A stretch of DNA of 5,485 nt. Origin: CAWVWF01 sp963933885 (GTDB lineage Bacteria > Bacteroidota > Bacteroidia > Flavobacteriales_C > GCA-002722245). The stretch lies in assembly GCA_963933885.1 (NCBI GenBank), contig CAWVWF010000207.1, positions 1 to 5,485 on the forward strand, given 5' to 3'. This document shows positions 1-5,485 of this stretch, one piece after another. Under the pieces are notes generated by a model. The model did not search any database, was not told where the DNA came from, and saw only the letters and a list, made by a program, of their open reading frames with translations. A program made the translations under genes and the position numbers. Position 1 is the stretch's first letter. Every line of letters begins with the position of its first letter.

Positions 1-224
1 GCTTGTTCTCTAGCATGAATAACAGTATCTCGGTTCAATGAAGCAACTGCAACAGAAGCATTATCAATAATTCGATTAATTATCATATCAATTACATCAT
101 CCTGAATTGGACGATCAGTACTAGCTAATACTGCCAGTTTATGTGCCAATTGATCCTTTTTCTCAAGGACTTCTTTTGATAGATAAGGTCTCACTAAATG
201 AGATGTTAACTTATAGTTTTCCAT
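1..224 (-). CDS. prpD: 2-methylcitrate dehydratase (PrpD/MmgE family), N-terminal part, cut by window edge
   Basis: PrpD dehydrates 2-methylcitrate to 2-methyl-cis-aconitate in the methylcitrate cycle, which oxidises propionyl-CoA in the cytoplasm. Only the first 74 codons plus two bases are present; the gene continues beyond base 1. The ATG at 224-222 is the only start in frame: reading upstream there is no other ATG before an in-frame stop at 296-294. Residues 44-60 read VIDMIINRIIDNASVAV and are followed by SLNRDTVIHAREQA. This is the conserved N-terminal helix region I know from the PrpD branch in actinobacteria and Bacteroidota, where the family has INRxIDNA followed by a basic residue and AR-QA. 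No signal peptide is visible, as expected. A purine-rich AAGCAAGAA about 10 bases upstream is at best a weak ribosome binding site. The assignment rests on this one conserved block; another MmgE/PrpD-family dehydratase is possible. Partner genes prpB and prpC are not in the window. Confidence 0.72.
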   Translation of the reverse strand, partial: MENYKLTSHLVRPYLSKEVLEKKDQLAHKLAVLASTDRPIQDDVIDMIINRIIDNASVAVASLNRDTVIHAREQ

Positions 225-337
225 ATAGTTGAATTCTTGCTTTGTAAATGAAATTCTGAACGTAATTAACCTACGGCTAAATAAGGCTCTGGGTTATAAT
301 TGCTTTTAATTTTATTTTAACAGGAAGAAACAGAAAC

Positions 338-368
338 AAAAAAGCCCCGAGATGATTAATCTCGAGGC
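338..368 (-). terminator. Rho-independent terminator, minus strand
   Basis: Arms 344-353 and 359-368 pair over ten positions with one mismatch (C347 opposite A365) around the five-base loop 354-358. On the minus strand the stem is followed by a run of six T (complement of 338-343) and then more T-rich sequence. It lies about 20 bases past the stop of the truncated T9SS gene at 390 and so ends that transcript before prpD, which starts 120 bases further on. prpD therefore needs its own promoter between about 225 and 337, where I could not pick out a convincing one. Confidence 0.8.
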
Positions 369-389
369 AAAACCTGATATAAAATAAAC

Positions 390-608
390 TTATTTGATAA
401 TTAATTTTTTATCCTCTGTTTCATTAGAAAAAGTAAAATTCACAAAGTAAACTCCTGGTTTCATAAAATTAAAATCATAAGTAGATATGTTTTTAACATC
501 TGAGCTTTCCCAAACTAGTTTTCCATCAGTAGAAAGAATACTAATCTGATAATCCTTTTCATTTGGAAGGTTAAAAGTAACCGTTCCGTTTGATGGGTTA
601 GGATACAT
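390..608 (-). pseudogene. 5'-truncated secreted protein: T9SS type A C-terminal sorting domain only
   Basis: This frame encodes little more than a T9SS type A sorting domain, the C-terminal beta-sandwich that directs proteins across the outer membrane and is then normally cleaved. It opens with NMYPNPSNGTVTF, continues through the typical strand pattern (QISILSTDGKLVW, then KPGVYFVNF) and ends in the characteristic basic tail KKLIIK. About 75 residues is a normal length for the domain, but a real substrate also needs a Sec signal peptide and a passenger domain, and both are missing. The ATG at 608 is the M inside the NMYPNP motif, not a genuine start: the frame stays open upstream as VASIN until a stop at 626-624. 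The true gene has therefore been cut at about 609-626. No stop or frameshift interrupts the remaining part, so the break is recent or is an assembly artefact. A terminator follows at 338-368. Unlikely to make a functional product. Confidence 0.8.
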
Positions 609-626
609 GTTTATTGAAGCAACTCA
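606..626. other. Junction between two truncated T9SS genes (rearrangement breakpoint or assembly chimera)
   Basis: The minus-strand frame keeps protein-like sequence (VASIN before MYPNP) up to a stop at 626-624. The plus-strand frame becomes recognisable from about 616-622 (ATQNGSYAV). The two gene remnants therefore share or abut at roughly 606-626. A short inverted repeat, AACTC 621-625 and GAGTT 633-637, lies next to the join; five bases could easily be chance. Confidence 0.6.
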
Positions 627-1005
627 AAATGGGAGTTATGCTGTTGAAATATCAAAAAACAGTTGTGTGGATACTTCAGTTTGTCAACAAATATTAACTG
701 TTGGTGTTGATGGGGATGCGAAACAAACTTTTATAGACATTTATCCAAACCCGACTAATGGTGCTTTTAAAATTGATTTAGGACAAGAAGAAAATAATGT
801 TCAAATTCAAGTTGTGAATATTTTAGGAGAAGTAGTTTTCAATAACTTCTTTAAATCAGCAAGGCTTTTAGATTACAATATTGAAAGTCCATCTGGTCTT
901 TATTTTATTAAAATCCAATCAAAAGAAATTCGTAAGACATTCAAAATAATTAAGAAATTTAATGTGCCTTTAGTTCGTTTTGTAGATCAAATACAAGACA
1001 GCTAA
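607..1005 (+). pseudogene. 5'-truncated secreted protein: end of an Ig/PKD-like domain plus T9SS type A sorting domain
   Basis: Residues 5-30 (ATQNGSYAVEI, then CVDTSVCQQI) match the last strands of the Ig/PKD-like modules common in secreted Bacteroidota proteins, in which NGSYAV and CVDTS are recurrent. Residues 42-117 form a T9SS type A sorting domain: FIDIYPNPTNGAFKI, NILGEVVF, SGLYFIKI and the basic KIIKK that normally ends such a protein. There is no signal peptide, and the module before the sorting domain is only half present, so the ATG at 607 is a chance start inside or beside the junction; the frame is open upstream to a stop at 550-552. After KIIKK the frame runs on for 15 atypical residues (FNVPLV to DS), suggesting the original stop near 958 was lost. 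No ribosome binding site is visible. It is the remnant of a different gene from the one at 390-608. Export of any product is not expected. Confidence 0.78.
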
Positions 1006-1010
1006 AGGCA
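965..1010 (+). terminator. Interrupted inverted repeat, possible terminator overlapping the end of the upstream frame
   Basis: TGCCTTTAG at 965-973 is perfectly complementary to CTAAAGGCA at 1002-1010. Inside, TTGTA 980-984 can pair with TACAA 992-996, leaving an internal loop between the two stems. The right arm is followed by the T-rich TAATTGTTTTTG, so it could terminate plus-strand transcription. It is much less compact than the other terminators here. The stop codon at 1003-1005 lies inside the right arm, which fits a hairpin that originally sat downstream of the coding region. Confidence 0.42.
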
Positions 1011-1040
1011 TAATTGTTTTTGTACAGAATCACATTCTTT

Positions 1041-1074
1041 TTTGCAATTGACTCCTTATAAAACATTAGCTTTG
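1041..1074 (+). promoter_or_regulatory. Bacteroidota-type promoter for the gene at 1079
   Basis: TAGCTTTG at 1067-1074 matches the Bacteroidota -7 consensus TAnnTTTG exactly. A TTTG at 1041-1044 could serve as the -33 element, with a 22-base gap that is slightly long; TTG at 1048-1050 is an alternative with a 16-base gap. Transcription would start about four or five bases after the -7 box, at or next to the A of the ATG at 1079. There is no purine-rich ribosome binding site between the box and the ATG, in keeping with a leaderless message. Confidence 0.5.
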
Positions 1075-1078
1075 CACC

Positions 1079-1828
1079 ATGAGTGAAGAAATGATTAAAA
1101 GGATCAACGAAGTTGTAGCTAAATATTTTGAAGCGAACGAGGAGAAGGAGTGGATTCCAATTAAAGATATAATGAAGGATTTAGTTGAAGCGGAAGTTTT
1201 TACTAAGGATGTTAAAAAAGGAATGCCTTTAAGAAAGGTACTTAGGTCATTAGATAAGGCAAAAGAATTAGATAAGATTCCGTCTGTTCATGCTGAAAGA
1301 AAAGAATTGGCTATTTACTGGTATTTAGTTCGTGAAGGGAAGATTTTTGTAGAAAAACCAACTACAAATATGGTGAGTCAGAATCCTGAAGGAAAAACTA
1401 AAACAATAAATGACGAAGCTTACATCATGAACTTATGTGATGAATTGTTAAGTCAAACTTCAGTTCGTCAGTTTACTTTTGATGGTCTTTTAGGAGATTA
1501 TCATAAGGATGGTGAATCAAGAACAACTTTACCTTTGGATGCATATTACGAAGAAATTAAGTTGGTTATCGAACTAGTCAATAAAAGATCTCCTGCACCT
1601 AAAAAAGGTATGGATAAAGGGAAGAGAAGAACTATTAGTGGTGTAACTAGACAGGAGCAGAGGCTAAAGTATCAAGGTCGTAAGCAAGAGTTCTTAAAGA
1701 AAGAAGAAATTAACTTAGTTGAATTTGATTATGATGCTTCTTTTGAAGTTGATGAGGATTTACAATTGATAAGAGAAGAAGAAAAAGTTAAAACGGTACT
1801 ACAAAAGCTTTTAAAAGCATTTTTATAG
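1079..1828 (+). CDS. Uncharacterised protein, possible PD-(D/E)XK nuclease-like family
   Basis: A complete 249-residue soluble protein, rich in Lys and Glu, without signal peptide or membrane segment. The N-terminal half (residues 1-88) is helical; residues 48-87 (GMPLRKVLRSLD, IPSVHAERK, IYWYLVREG) look like a winged-helix-type module. The C-terminal half resembles an unnamed bacterial family I recall. It has a helix containing E113 (DEAYIMNLCDELL), then RQFTFDGLLGD at 130-140, LPLDAYY at 151-157, LVIEL at 162-166, and TISGVTRQEQR at 185-195 leading to a final strand INLVEFDY at 211-218. E113, D154 and E165 in this order suggest a PD-(D/E)XK or Vsr-like nuclease fold; that is an inference. 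Family members as I remember them carry EYRERQH where this protein has ELVNKRS (165-171), so catalytic activity is uncertain. The gene stands alone, with its own promoter signal upstream and a strong terminator downstream. The ATG at 1079 is chosen because it directly follows the promoter box; an internal M at residue 5 is the alternative. A role in DNA repair, restriction or defence would be speculation. Confidence 0.8.
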   Translation: MSEEMIKRINEVVAKYFEANEEKEWIPIKDIMKDLVEAEVFTKDVKKGMPLRKVLRSLDKAKELDKIPSVHAERKELAIYWYLVREGKIFVEKPTTNMVSQNPEGKTKTINDEAYIMNLCDELLSQTSVRQFTFDGLLGDYHKDGESRTTLPLDAYYEEIKLVIELVNKRSPAPKKGMDKGKRRTISGVTRQEQRLKYQGRKQEFLKKEEINLVEFDYDASFEVDEDLQLIREEEKVKTVLQKLLKAFL

Positions 1829-1845
1829 AACCTTCATAATTTATT

Positions 1846-1880
1846 AAAGAGCCGTTGTTTGAAAAAGCAACGGCTTTTTT
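1846..1880 (+). terminator. Rho-independent terminator, plus strand
   Basis: AGCCGTTG at 1850-1857 and CAACGGCT at 1868-1875 form a perfect eight-pair stem around a ten-base loop. The right arm continues into five more T (1876-1880). A-rich sequence at 1846-1848 can lengthen the stem against these T. It lies 18 bases past the stop of the 1079-1828 gene and clearly ends that transcript. Confidence 0.9.
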
Positions 1881-2210
1881 AGTTTTAAAGCGTTTTGTTA
1901 TGCACCATCGGCGGTATTTATATGGGGTTAACAAAGTCTTTTTAAATTCCTGGTCTTCGTGGAGAATATTGATGTGTTGAGCGTGATTTTCCTGTTCTAG
2001 AAACTGGGTTGTTAGGCGTTTATTTGTAAATATTGCTTATTAACCAAGCTATAGTATAATCATACATTTTAAAGACGGGTTGTTTTATATACAAAGAACC
2101 TTGAAAAATTAACCATCGATATAAACTAAAATAAAAGGAGAGAATTAAGGGGGAGGGAAGATAGTTTTAATATGTGAATTCTAATCAATGTTCTTGCTGT
2201 TGATTAAAGA
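1881..2210. other. Gene-free intergenic stretch between convergent genes
   Basis: About 330 bases between two terminators hold no credible gene: in-frame starts give at most about 15 codons. The left half (about 1891-2025) is less AT-rich than the right half and contains TGTTATGC at 1896-1903 and TGTTAGGC at 2010-2017 in the same orientation, with GGTTAAC at 1926-1932. GTTAGGC fits the integron attC R' consensus GTTRRRY, but no matching partner box or clear long hairpin is present. The right half has a purine-rich run (about 2136-2162, AAGGAGAG and GGGGGAGGGAAG) that resembles a ribosome binding site, yet no start codon with an open frame follows it. It may be a decayed gene or cassette remnant. 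Confidence 0.5.
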
Positions 2211-2247
2211 AAATAAATAAAAAAGGCTATCCATATGGATAGCCTTT
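2211..2247 (-). terminator. Rho-independent terminator formed by a perfect 26-base palindrome, minus strand
   Basis: Bases 2222-2247 are a perfect palindrome: AAAGGCTATCC, the centre ATAT, then GGATAGCCTTT. On the minus strand the stem is followed by six T and further T-rich sequence (complement of 2211-2224), about 20 bases past the stop at 2268. It terminates the giant surface-protein gene. On the plus strand only a mixed T/C/A tract follows, so it is probably mainly one-directional; the plus-strand gene has its own terminator at 1846-1880. Confidence 0.9.
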
Positions 2248-2267
2248 CTCATTATTTATTAGGTGTT

Positions 2268-5200
2268 TTATTTAGTTACAACAACTTTCTGACTGCTAAT
2301 TAAGCCATCATTAGAATATGCATTAATAAAATAAATACCTCCTTTAATGTTACTAGTGTTAAAGTTTAACTCTTTAAAGTCTCCTTTAATCACGTTACCA
2401 TTATAAAGTACTTGAACTTGTTCCCCTAACATGTTAAAAGCAACAACAGTTAAGTCGATATCCTTATCAAATGATAAAGAAACCGTCGCGTTATCTGAAG
2501 TTGGATTAGGATAGATGTTCATAAATACACTTTGGTAATCAACTGTGTAATCATTAGAAACTTTTTGTCTCTCACTAGATCCATTGTTACAAGTGTGTTC
2601 TGTACCACAATCACCTAAAAGATCACCATGTGCTAAGTGCGCCGGAACAGCATTTATAGAAACACAGTTTGTTTTAGTTTTAGATCCTGTTACATGACAA
2701 ATTACAATGTGGTGATCTAAACCTTTTGAGTTACCTTTTCCTTTACCGTTACCAGTGTGCTCAGAATGATTTCTACAAACAACATCCACTGCACAAACTG
2801 AAGTGATAGAAGTTGTAGCACATCCATTAACATCTGTTACAGTTGCAACGTAATCAGAAGTAGTTTCAGGACAAACATTAATGTTTGAAGTAAATTCACC
2901 AGTATTCCAGTTAACAACGTAAGGAGTGATTCCTCCTACAGATGAAACTGATAGATCAGCACAAGCAGAATCTTGGTAACCAAAGTAAACTGTTTGATTA
3001 TCTGAAATAACCGTTTCCAATAATTCAGGTTGAGTTAAAGTGTAACTAGCAGCTGTTTCTGTTCCATTAGCATCAGTAATTAAAACAGTATGAATTCCAG
3101 CTCTTAAACCTGTAGCGGTTGAAGAATTGTTATTTGAATTCCATTCATAAGTGTATGGTAAACAACCACCTTCAACAGTAATAGCAACTGATCCATCAGT
3201 TAAACCATTACAAGAGATGTTATTTCCTCCTATATATTCAGAAATTACAGTATTAGTTATTACTAATGGCTCAGCCTCAACTGTTACATTGAACGAACAA
3301 GATGCTGTGTTTTCAGCAATATCAGTTACTGAGTAAATCACACTGTAAGATCCAACTGGGAATTCATCTCCAGAGTTGTAGTTTGAATTTACAGAGAATG
3401 AACAGTTATCAGCACTAATTGGTGTTTCCCAAGTAATTACTGGGTCACAATCACCTCTCTCTGCAACCACTGAAATATCAGAAGGACATGAGATTGTAGG
3501 TACGATTTCGTCAACTACATTCACAATAGCGTTTGCTACTGATGAATTACCGTTAACATCAGTAACAGTTAAAACAACTGTGTTAGCACCAAAGTTAGAA
3601 CAATCAAACGATCCGTTGTCAATAGAAATTGAAGCAATTCCACAAACATCATTCGAACCATTGTCGATATCAGCAGCAGTAATTGAAGCAGTTCCTTCAG
3701 CGTTTAAGTAAACAGTTGCAGCTTGAACAATAGCAGTTGGACTTGTACTATCAATCACCGTTACCGTTGATGGAGTAGAAGTAGCATTACCATTGTTATC
3801 AGTAGCAGTTAATATAACTGTGTTTTTACCAACATTAGAACAGTTGAAAGTAGAATTATCTAAAACTAAAGAAGTAATTCCACAAGCATCATTCGAACCA
3901 TTGTCGATATCAGTAGTTGTGATTGAACCGTTTCCAGCAGCATCTAAATAAACAGTTGCAGCTTGAACAATTGCAACTGGACTTGTACTATCAATCACCG
4001 TTACCGTTGATGGAGTAGAAGTAGCATTACCATTGTTATCAGTAGCAGTTAATATAACTGTGTTTTTACCAACATTAGAACAGTTGAAAGTAGAATTATC
4101 TAAAACTAAAGAAGTAATTCCACAAGCATCATTCGAACCATTGTCGATATCAGTAGTTGTGATTGAACCGTTTCCAGCAGCATCTAAATAAACAGTTGCA
4201 GCTTGAACAATTGCAACTGGACTTGTACTATCAATCACCGTTACCGTTGATGGAGTAGAAGTAGCATTACCATTGTTATCAGTAGCAGTTAAAACAACTG
4301 TGTTTTCACCAACGTTTGAACAATTGAAAGTAGTATTATCTAGAACTAAAGAAGCAATTCCACAAGCATCATTCGAACCATTGTCGATATCAGCAGTAGT
4401 AATAGAACCGTTTCCAGTAGCATCTAAATAAACAGTTGCAGCTTGAACAATTGCAGTAGGATTAGTAATATCATCAACAATAACAGTTTGTTGTTTCGTT
4501 GATTTATTTCCTGCAGCATCAGTGTAATCCCAGTTGATAACATATGTACCTTGCTCTGAGTAAGTTAAAGGGTCTTCAGTAGTTCCAGAAACTAAACCAT
4601 CACAAGCATCATTTGCAGTTGGTATTTCAGTTACAGTAGCTTCACATTCAGCAACAACATCAGATATACGACCTATCTCGTAATGGATAGTCATTGTGAT
4701 GTCAGTCATGAATCCTTGCCATCCACTATATCCTAAAAAGAAGAATTGGAAAGTATTGTTTCCTCCGTAGTTATAAGTAGCAACATTTCCTGCATAAGAA
4801 ATAGAAAGGTTTTGCCAGTGATGTAGTAGTGCATTACCTCCAATGTTTGTTCCTGAAAGTTCGATTCTATTCGCAGCACCTGTTCCACCCCAACCTTGAT
4901 CTTTTCCGTTGTAGTTAATCTCTACACCAGTAATGATTGCATCAGCAGGTAATGGATCAGCAAAAGAAAAGTTTGCTGGAGCCCAGTTACTTCTTGGCGT
5001 TGTTAAGTTAGGTACATTTACAACAGCTGAACCAGAAATAATTCCTGCGAAAGGAGCTGTATTATCTTCTACAGTAAAAGTAGATGTACACTGTCCTGAT
5101 TCTCCCTCAGGATCAGTAACTGTTAAAATCACTGAGTGAGTTCCTATTTGAAAAGGTCCTTCGTTACTAACTTCAAAAGATATCGCATCTTCATCAGGAT

Positions 5201-5485
5201 CGTTAGACCCTCCATCAATATCGAACTCAGTAATAAATGCAACACAGTTTAAATCTGTAGAAATTACAGGATTTTTACAGATTGCTATTGGAGCTTGGTT
5301 GCAACCATTAACTGTTACTACAGCTGACGCTGTATCAGTTAATCCATTTGCATCAGTTACGGTTAAAATAACAGTGTTTTCACCAACGTTTGAACAGTCA
5401 AATGAAGTTTGAGAAACTACAATGTTTGAAATTTCACAATTTGCAGTAGATCCGTTGTTAACATCAGTAGCTGTAATTACTCCTG
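2268..5485 (-). CDS. Giant modular T9SS-secreted surface protein (HYR, SprB-like and 80-residue repeats), N-terminus outside window
   Basis: The frame is open from the right edge to the stop at 2270-2268, giving 1,071 complete codons of the C-terminal part. The GTG at 5132 is internal, not a start. From N to C: a partial 80-type repeat (5485 to about 5306, with DCSN in the equivalent of the repeat consensus); a cadherin/HYR-like module (to about 5055, with DIDGGSNDPDED); an unassigned beta-rich domain (about 5051-4674); an HYR-like domain (4670-4470, AECEATVTEIPTANDAC); four tandem 80-residue repeats (4460-3501); a classic HYR domain (3500-3267, ISCPSDISVV); an SprB-like repeat (3266-3024, NISCNGLTDGSVAITVEGG); a PKD-like module (about 3023-2775); a Gly/Lys linker and Cys/His module (2753-2607, AVPAHLAHGD); and a T9SS type A sorting domain (2525-2271, NIYPNP to KVVVTK). 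Such proteins are exported by Sec and T9SS and act as adhesins or as gliding-related or matrix proteins; the exact role cannot be read from the stalk. Signal peptide and promoter lie outside. Confidence 0.92.
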   Translation of the reverse strand, partial: GVITATDVNNGSTANCEISNIVVSQTSFDCSNVGENTVILTVTDANGLTDTASAVVTVNGCNQAPIAICKNPVISTDLNCVAFITEFDIDGGSNDPDEDAISFEVSNEGPFQIGTHSVILTVTDPEGESGQCTSTFTVEDNTAPFAGIISGSAVVNVPNLTTPRSNWAPANFSFADPLPADAIITGVEINYNGKDQGWGGTGAANRIELSGTNIGGNALLHHWQNLSISYAGNVATYNYGGNNTFQFFFLGYSGWQGFMTDITMTIHYEIGRISDVVAECEATVTEIPTANDACDGLVSGTTEDPLTYSEQGTYVINWDYTDAAGNKSTKQQTVIVDDITNPTAIVQAATVYLDATGNGSITTADIDNGSNDACGIASLVLDNTTFNCSNVGENTVVLTATDNNGNATSTPSTVTVIDSTSPVAIVQAATVYLDAAGNGSITTTDIDNGSNDACGITSLVLDNSTFNCSNVGKNTVILTATDNNGNATSTPSTVTVIDSTSPVAIVQAATVYLDAAGNGSITTTDIDNGSNDACGITSLVLDNSTFNCSNVGKNTVILTATDNNGNATSTPSTVTVIDSTSPTAIVQAATVYLNAEGTASITAADIDNGSNDVCGIASISIDNGSFDCSNFGANTVVLTVTDVNGNSSVANAIVNVVDEIVPTISCPSDISVVAERGDCDPVITWETPISADNCSFSVNSNYNSGDEFPVGSYSVIYSVTDIAENTASCSFNVTVEAEPLVITNTVISEYIGGNNISCNGLTDGSVAITVEGGCLPYTYEWNSNNNSSTATGLRAGIHTVLITDANGTETAASYTLTQPELLETVISDNQTVYFGYQDSACADLSVSSVGGITPYVVNWNTGEFTSNINVCPETTSDYVATVTDVNGCATTSITSVCAVDVVCRNHSEHTGNGKGKGNSKGLDHHIVICHVTGSKTKTNCVSINAVPAHLAHGDLLGDCGTEHTCNNGSSERQKVSNDYTVDYQSVFMNIYPNPTSDNATVSLSFDKDIDLTVVAFNMLGEQVQVLYNGNVIKGDFKELNFNTSNIKGGIYFINAYSNDGLISSQKVVVTK
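3501..4460 (-). repeat. Four tandem 240-bp (80-residue) repeats in the surface-protein gene
   Basis: Units are 4460-4221, 4220-3981, 3980-3741 and 3740-3501. Each begins P(T/V)AIVQAATVYL, contains DIDNGSNDxCGI and the pattern F(N/D)CSN(V/F)GxNTV(V/I)LT, and ends in a TVID- or NVVD-type strand before the next P. Units 2 and 3 are identical at all 240 bases, and the exact 240-base periodicity extends over 3738-4292. Unit 1 differs from unit 2 at about 17 positions by eye; unit 4 is clearly more diverged. Each unit is probably one Ig-like beta-sandwich in the stalk. A further diverged copy lies at the right edge (5485 to about 5306). Confidence 0.95.

Noticed and set aside
2033..2060. TTGCTT, 16 bases, TATAAT: a sigma-70-like promoter
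   Set aside because: Bacteroidota use a different primary promoter consensus, the area is AT-rich, and no gene follows on the plus strand before the convergent gene.
2136..2175. Purine-rich ribosome-binding-like run as the start of a small gene
   Set aside because: The first ATG after it (2171) is followed at once by TGA, and no other start with an open frame is nearby.
3151..3336. Plus-strand open frame of 61 codons
   Set aside because: Antisense to the HYR and SprB-like part of the surface protein; no ribosome binding site or family pattern.
3501..4460. CRISPR-like array
   Set aside because: The periodicity is 240 bases with no spacers; it is fully coding and represents tandem protein domains.
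5130..5132. GTG as a possible start of the surface protein
   Set aside because: The same frame continues upstream without a stop to the window edge and encodes further domain sequence, so this codon is an internal Val in VILTVTDPEG.
4933..5139. Plus-strand open frame of 68 codons opposite the giant surface-protein gene
   Set aside because: It is antisense to a well-supported coding region whose protein shows clear domains, and its own translation has no recognisable family pattern.

Overview
The window looks like chromosomal DNA of an AT-rich Bacteroidota bacterium, most likely Flavobacteriia or a close relative. Three separate reading frames end in a type IX secretion system (T9SS) type A sorting domain with the hallmark YPNP motif. 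The large surface protein is built from HYR, SprB-like and flavobacterial 80-residue repeats. One gene start carries a Bacteroidota-style TAnnTTTG promoter element. The genus cannot be fixed from the sequence alone.

Layout: (1) 1-224, minus strand, is the N-terminal part of a PrpD-type 2-methylcitrate dehydratase running off the left edge. (2) 338-368 is a terminator serving the minus strand. (3) 390-608 (minus) and 607-1005 (plus) are the C-terminal ends of two different T9SS-secreted proteins. They meet head to head at about 606-626, each without its signal peptide and almost all of its body. This looks like a rearrangement breakpoint or an assembly chimera. (4) 1079-1828, plus strand, is a complete 249-residue cytoplasmic protein that resembles an unnamed family with a possible PD-(D/E)XK nuclease-like C-terminal half. 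It has a plausible promoter that would give a leaderless transcript, and a strong terminator. (5) 1881-2210 is a gene-free stretch between convergent genes with a few attC-like half-sites. (6) 2268-5485, minus strand, is the C-terminal 1,071 residues of a giant modular cell-surface or secreted protein, with its own palindromic terminator at 2211-2247. It contains four tandem 80-residue repeats, two of them identical at all 240 bases.

The genes do not form an operon or an evident shared pathway: a central-metabolism gene, an isolated putative nuclease, two broken secreted-protein genes and one adhesin-like gene. I found no strong case for a new multi-gene system. The items most worth a second look are the head-to-head junction, the altered putative active site of the nuclease-like protein, and the recently homogenised repeats and unassigned modules of the giant surface protein.
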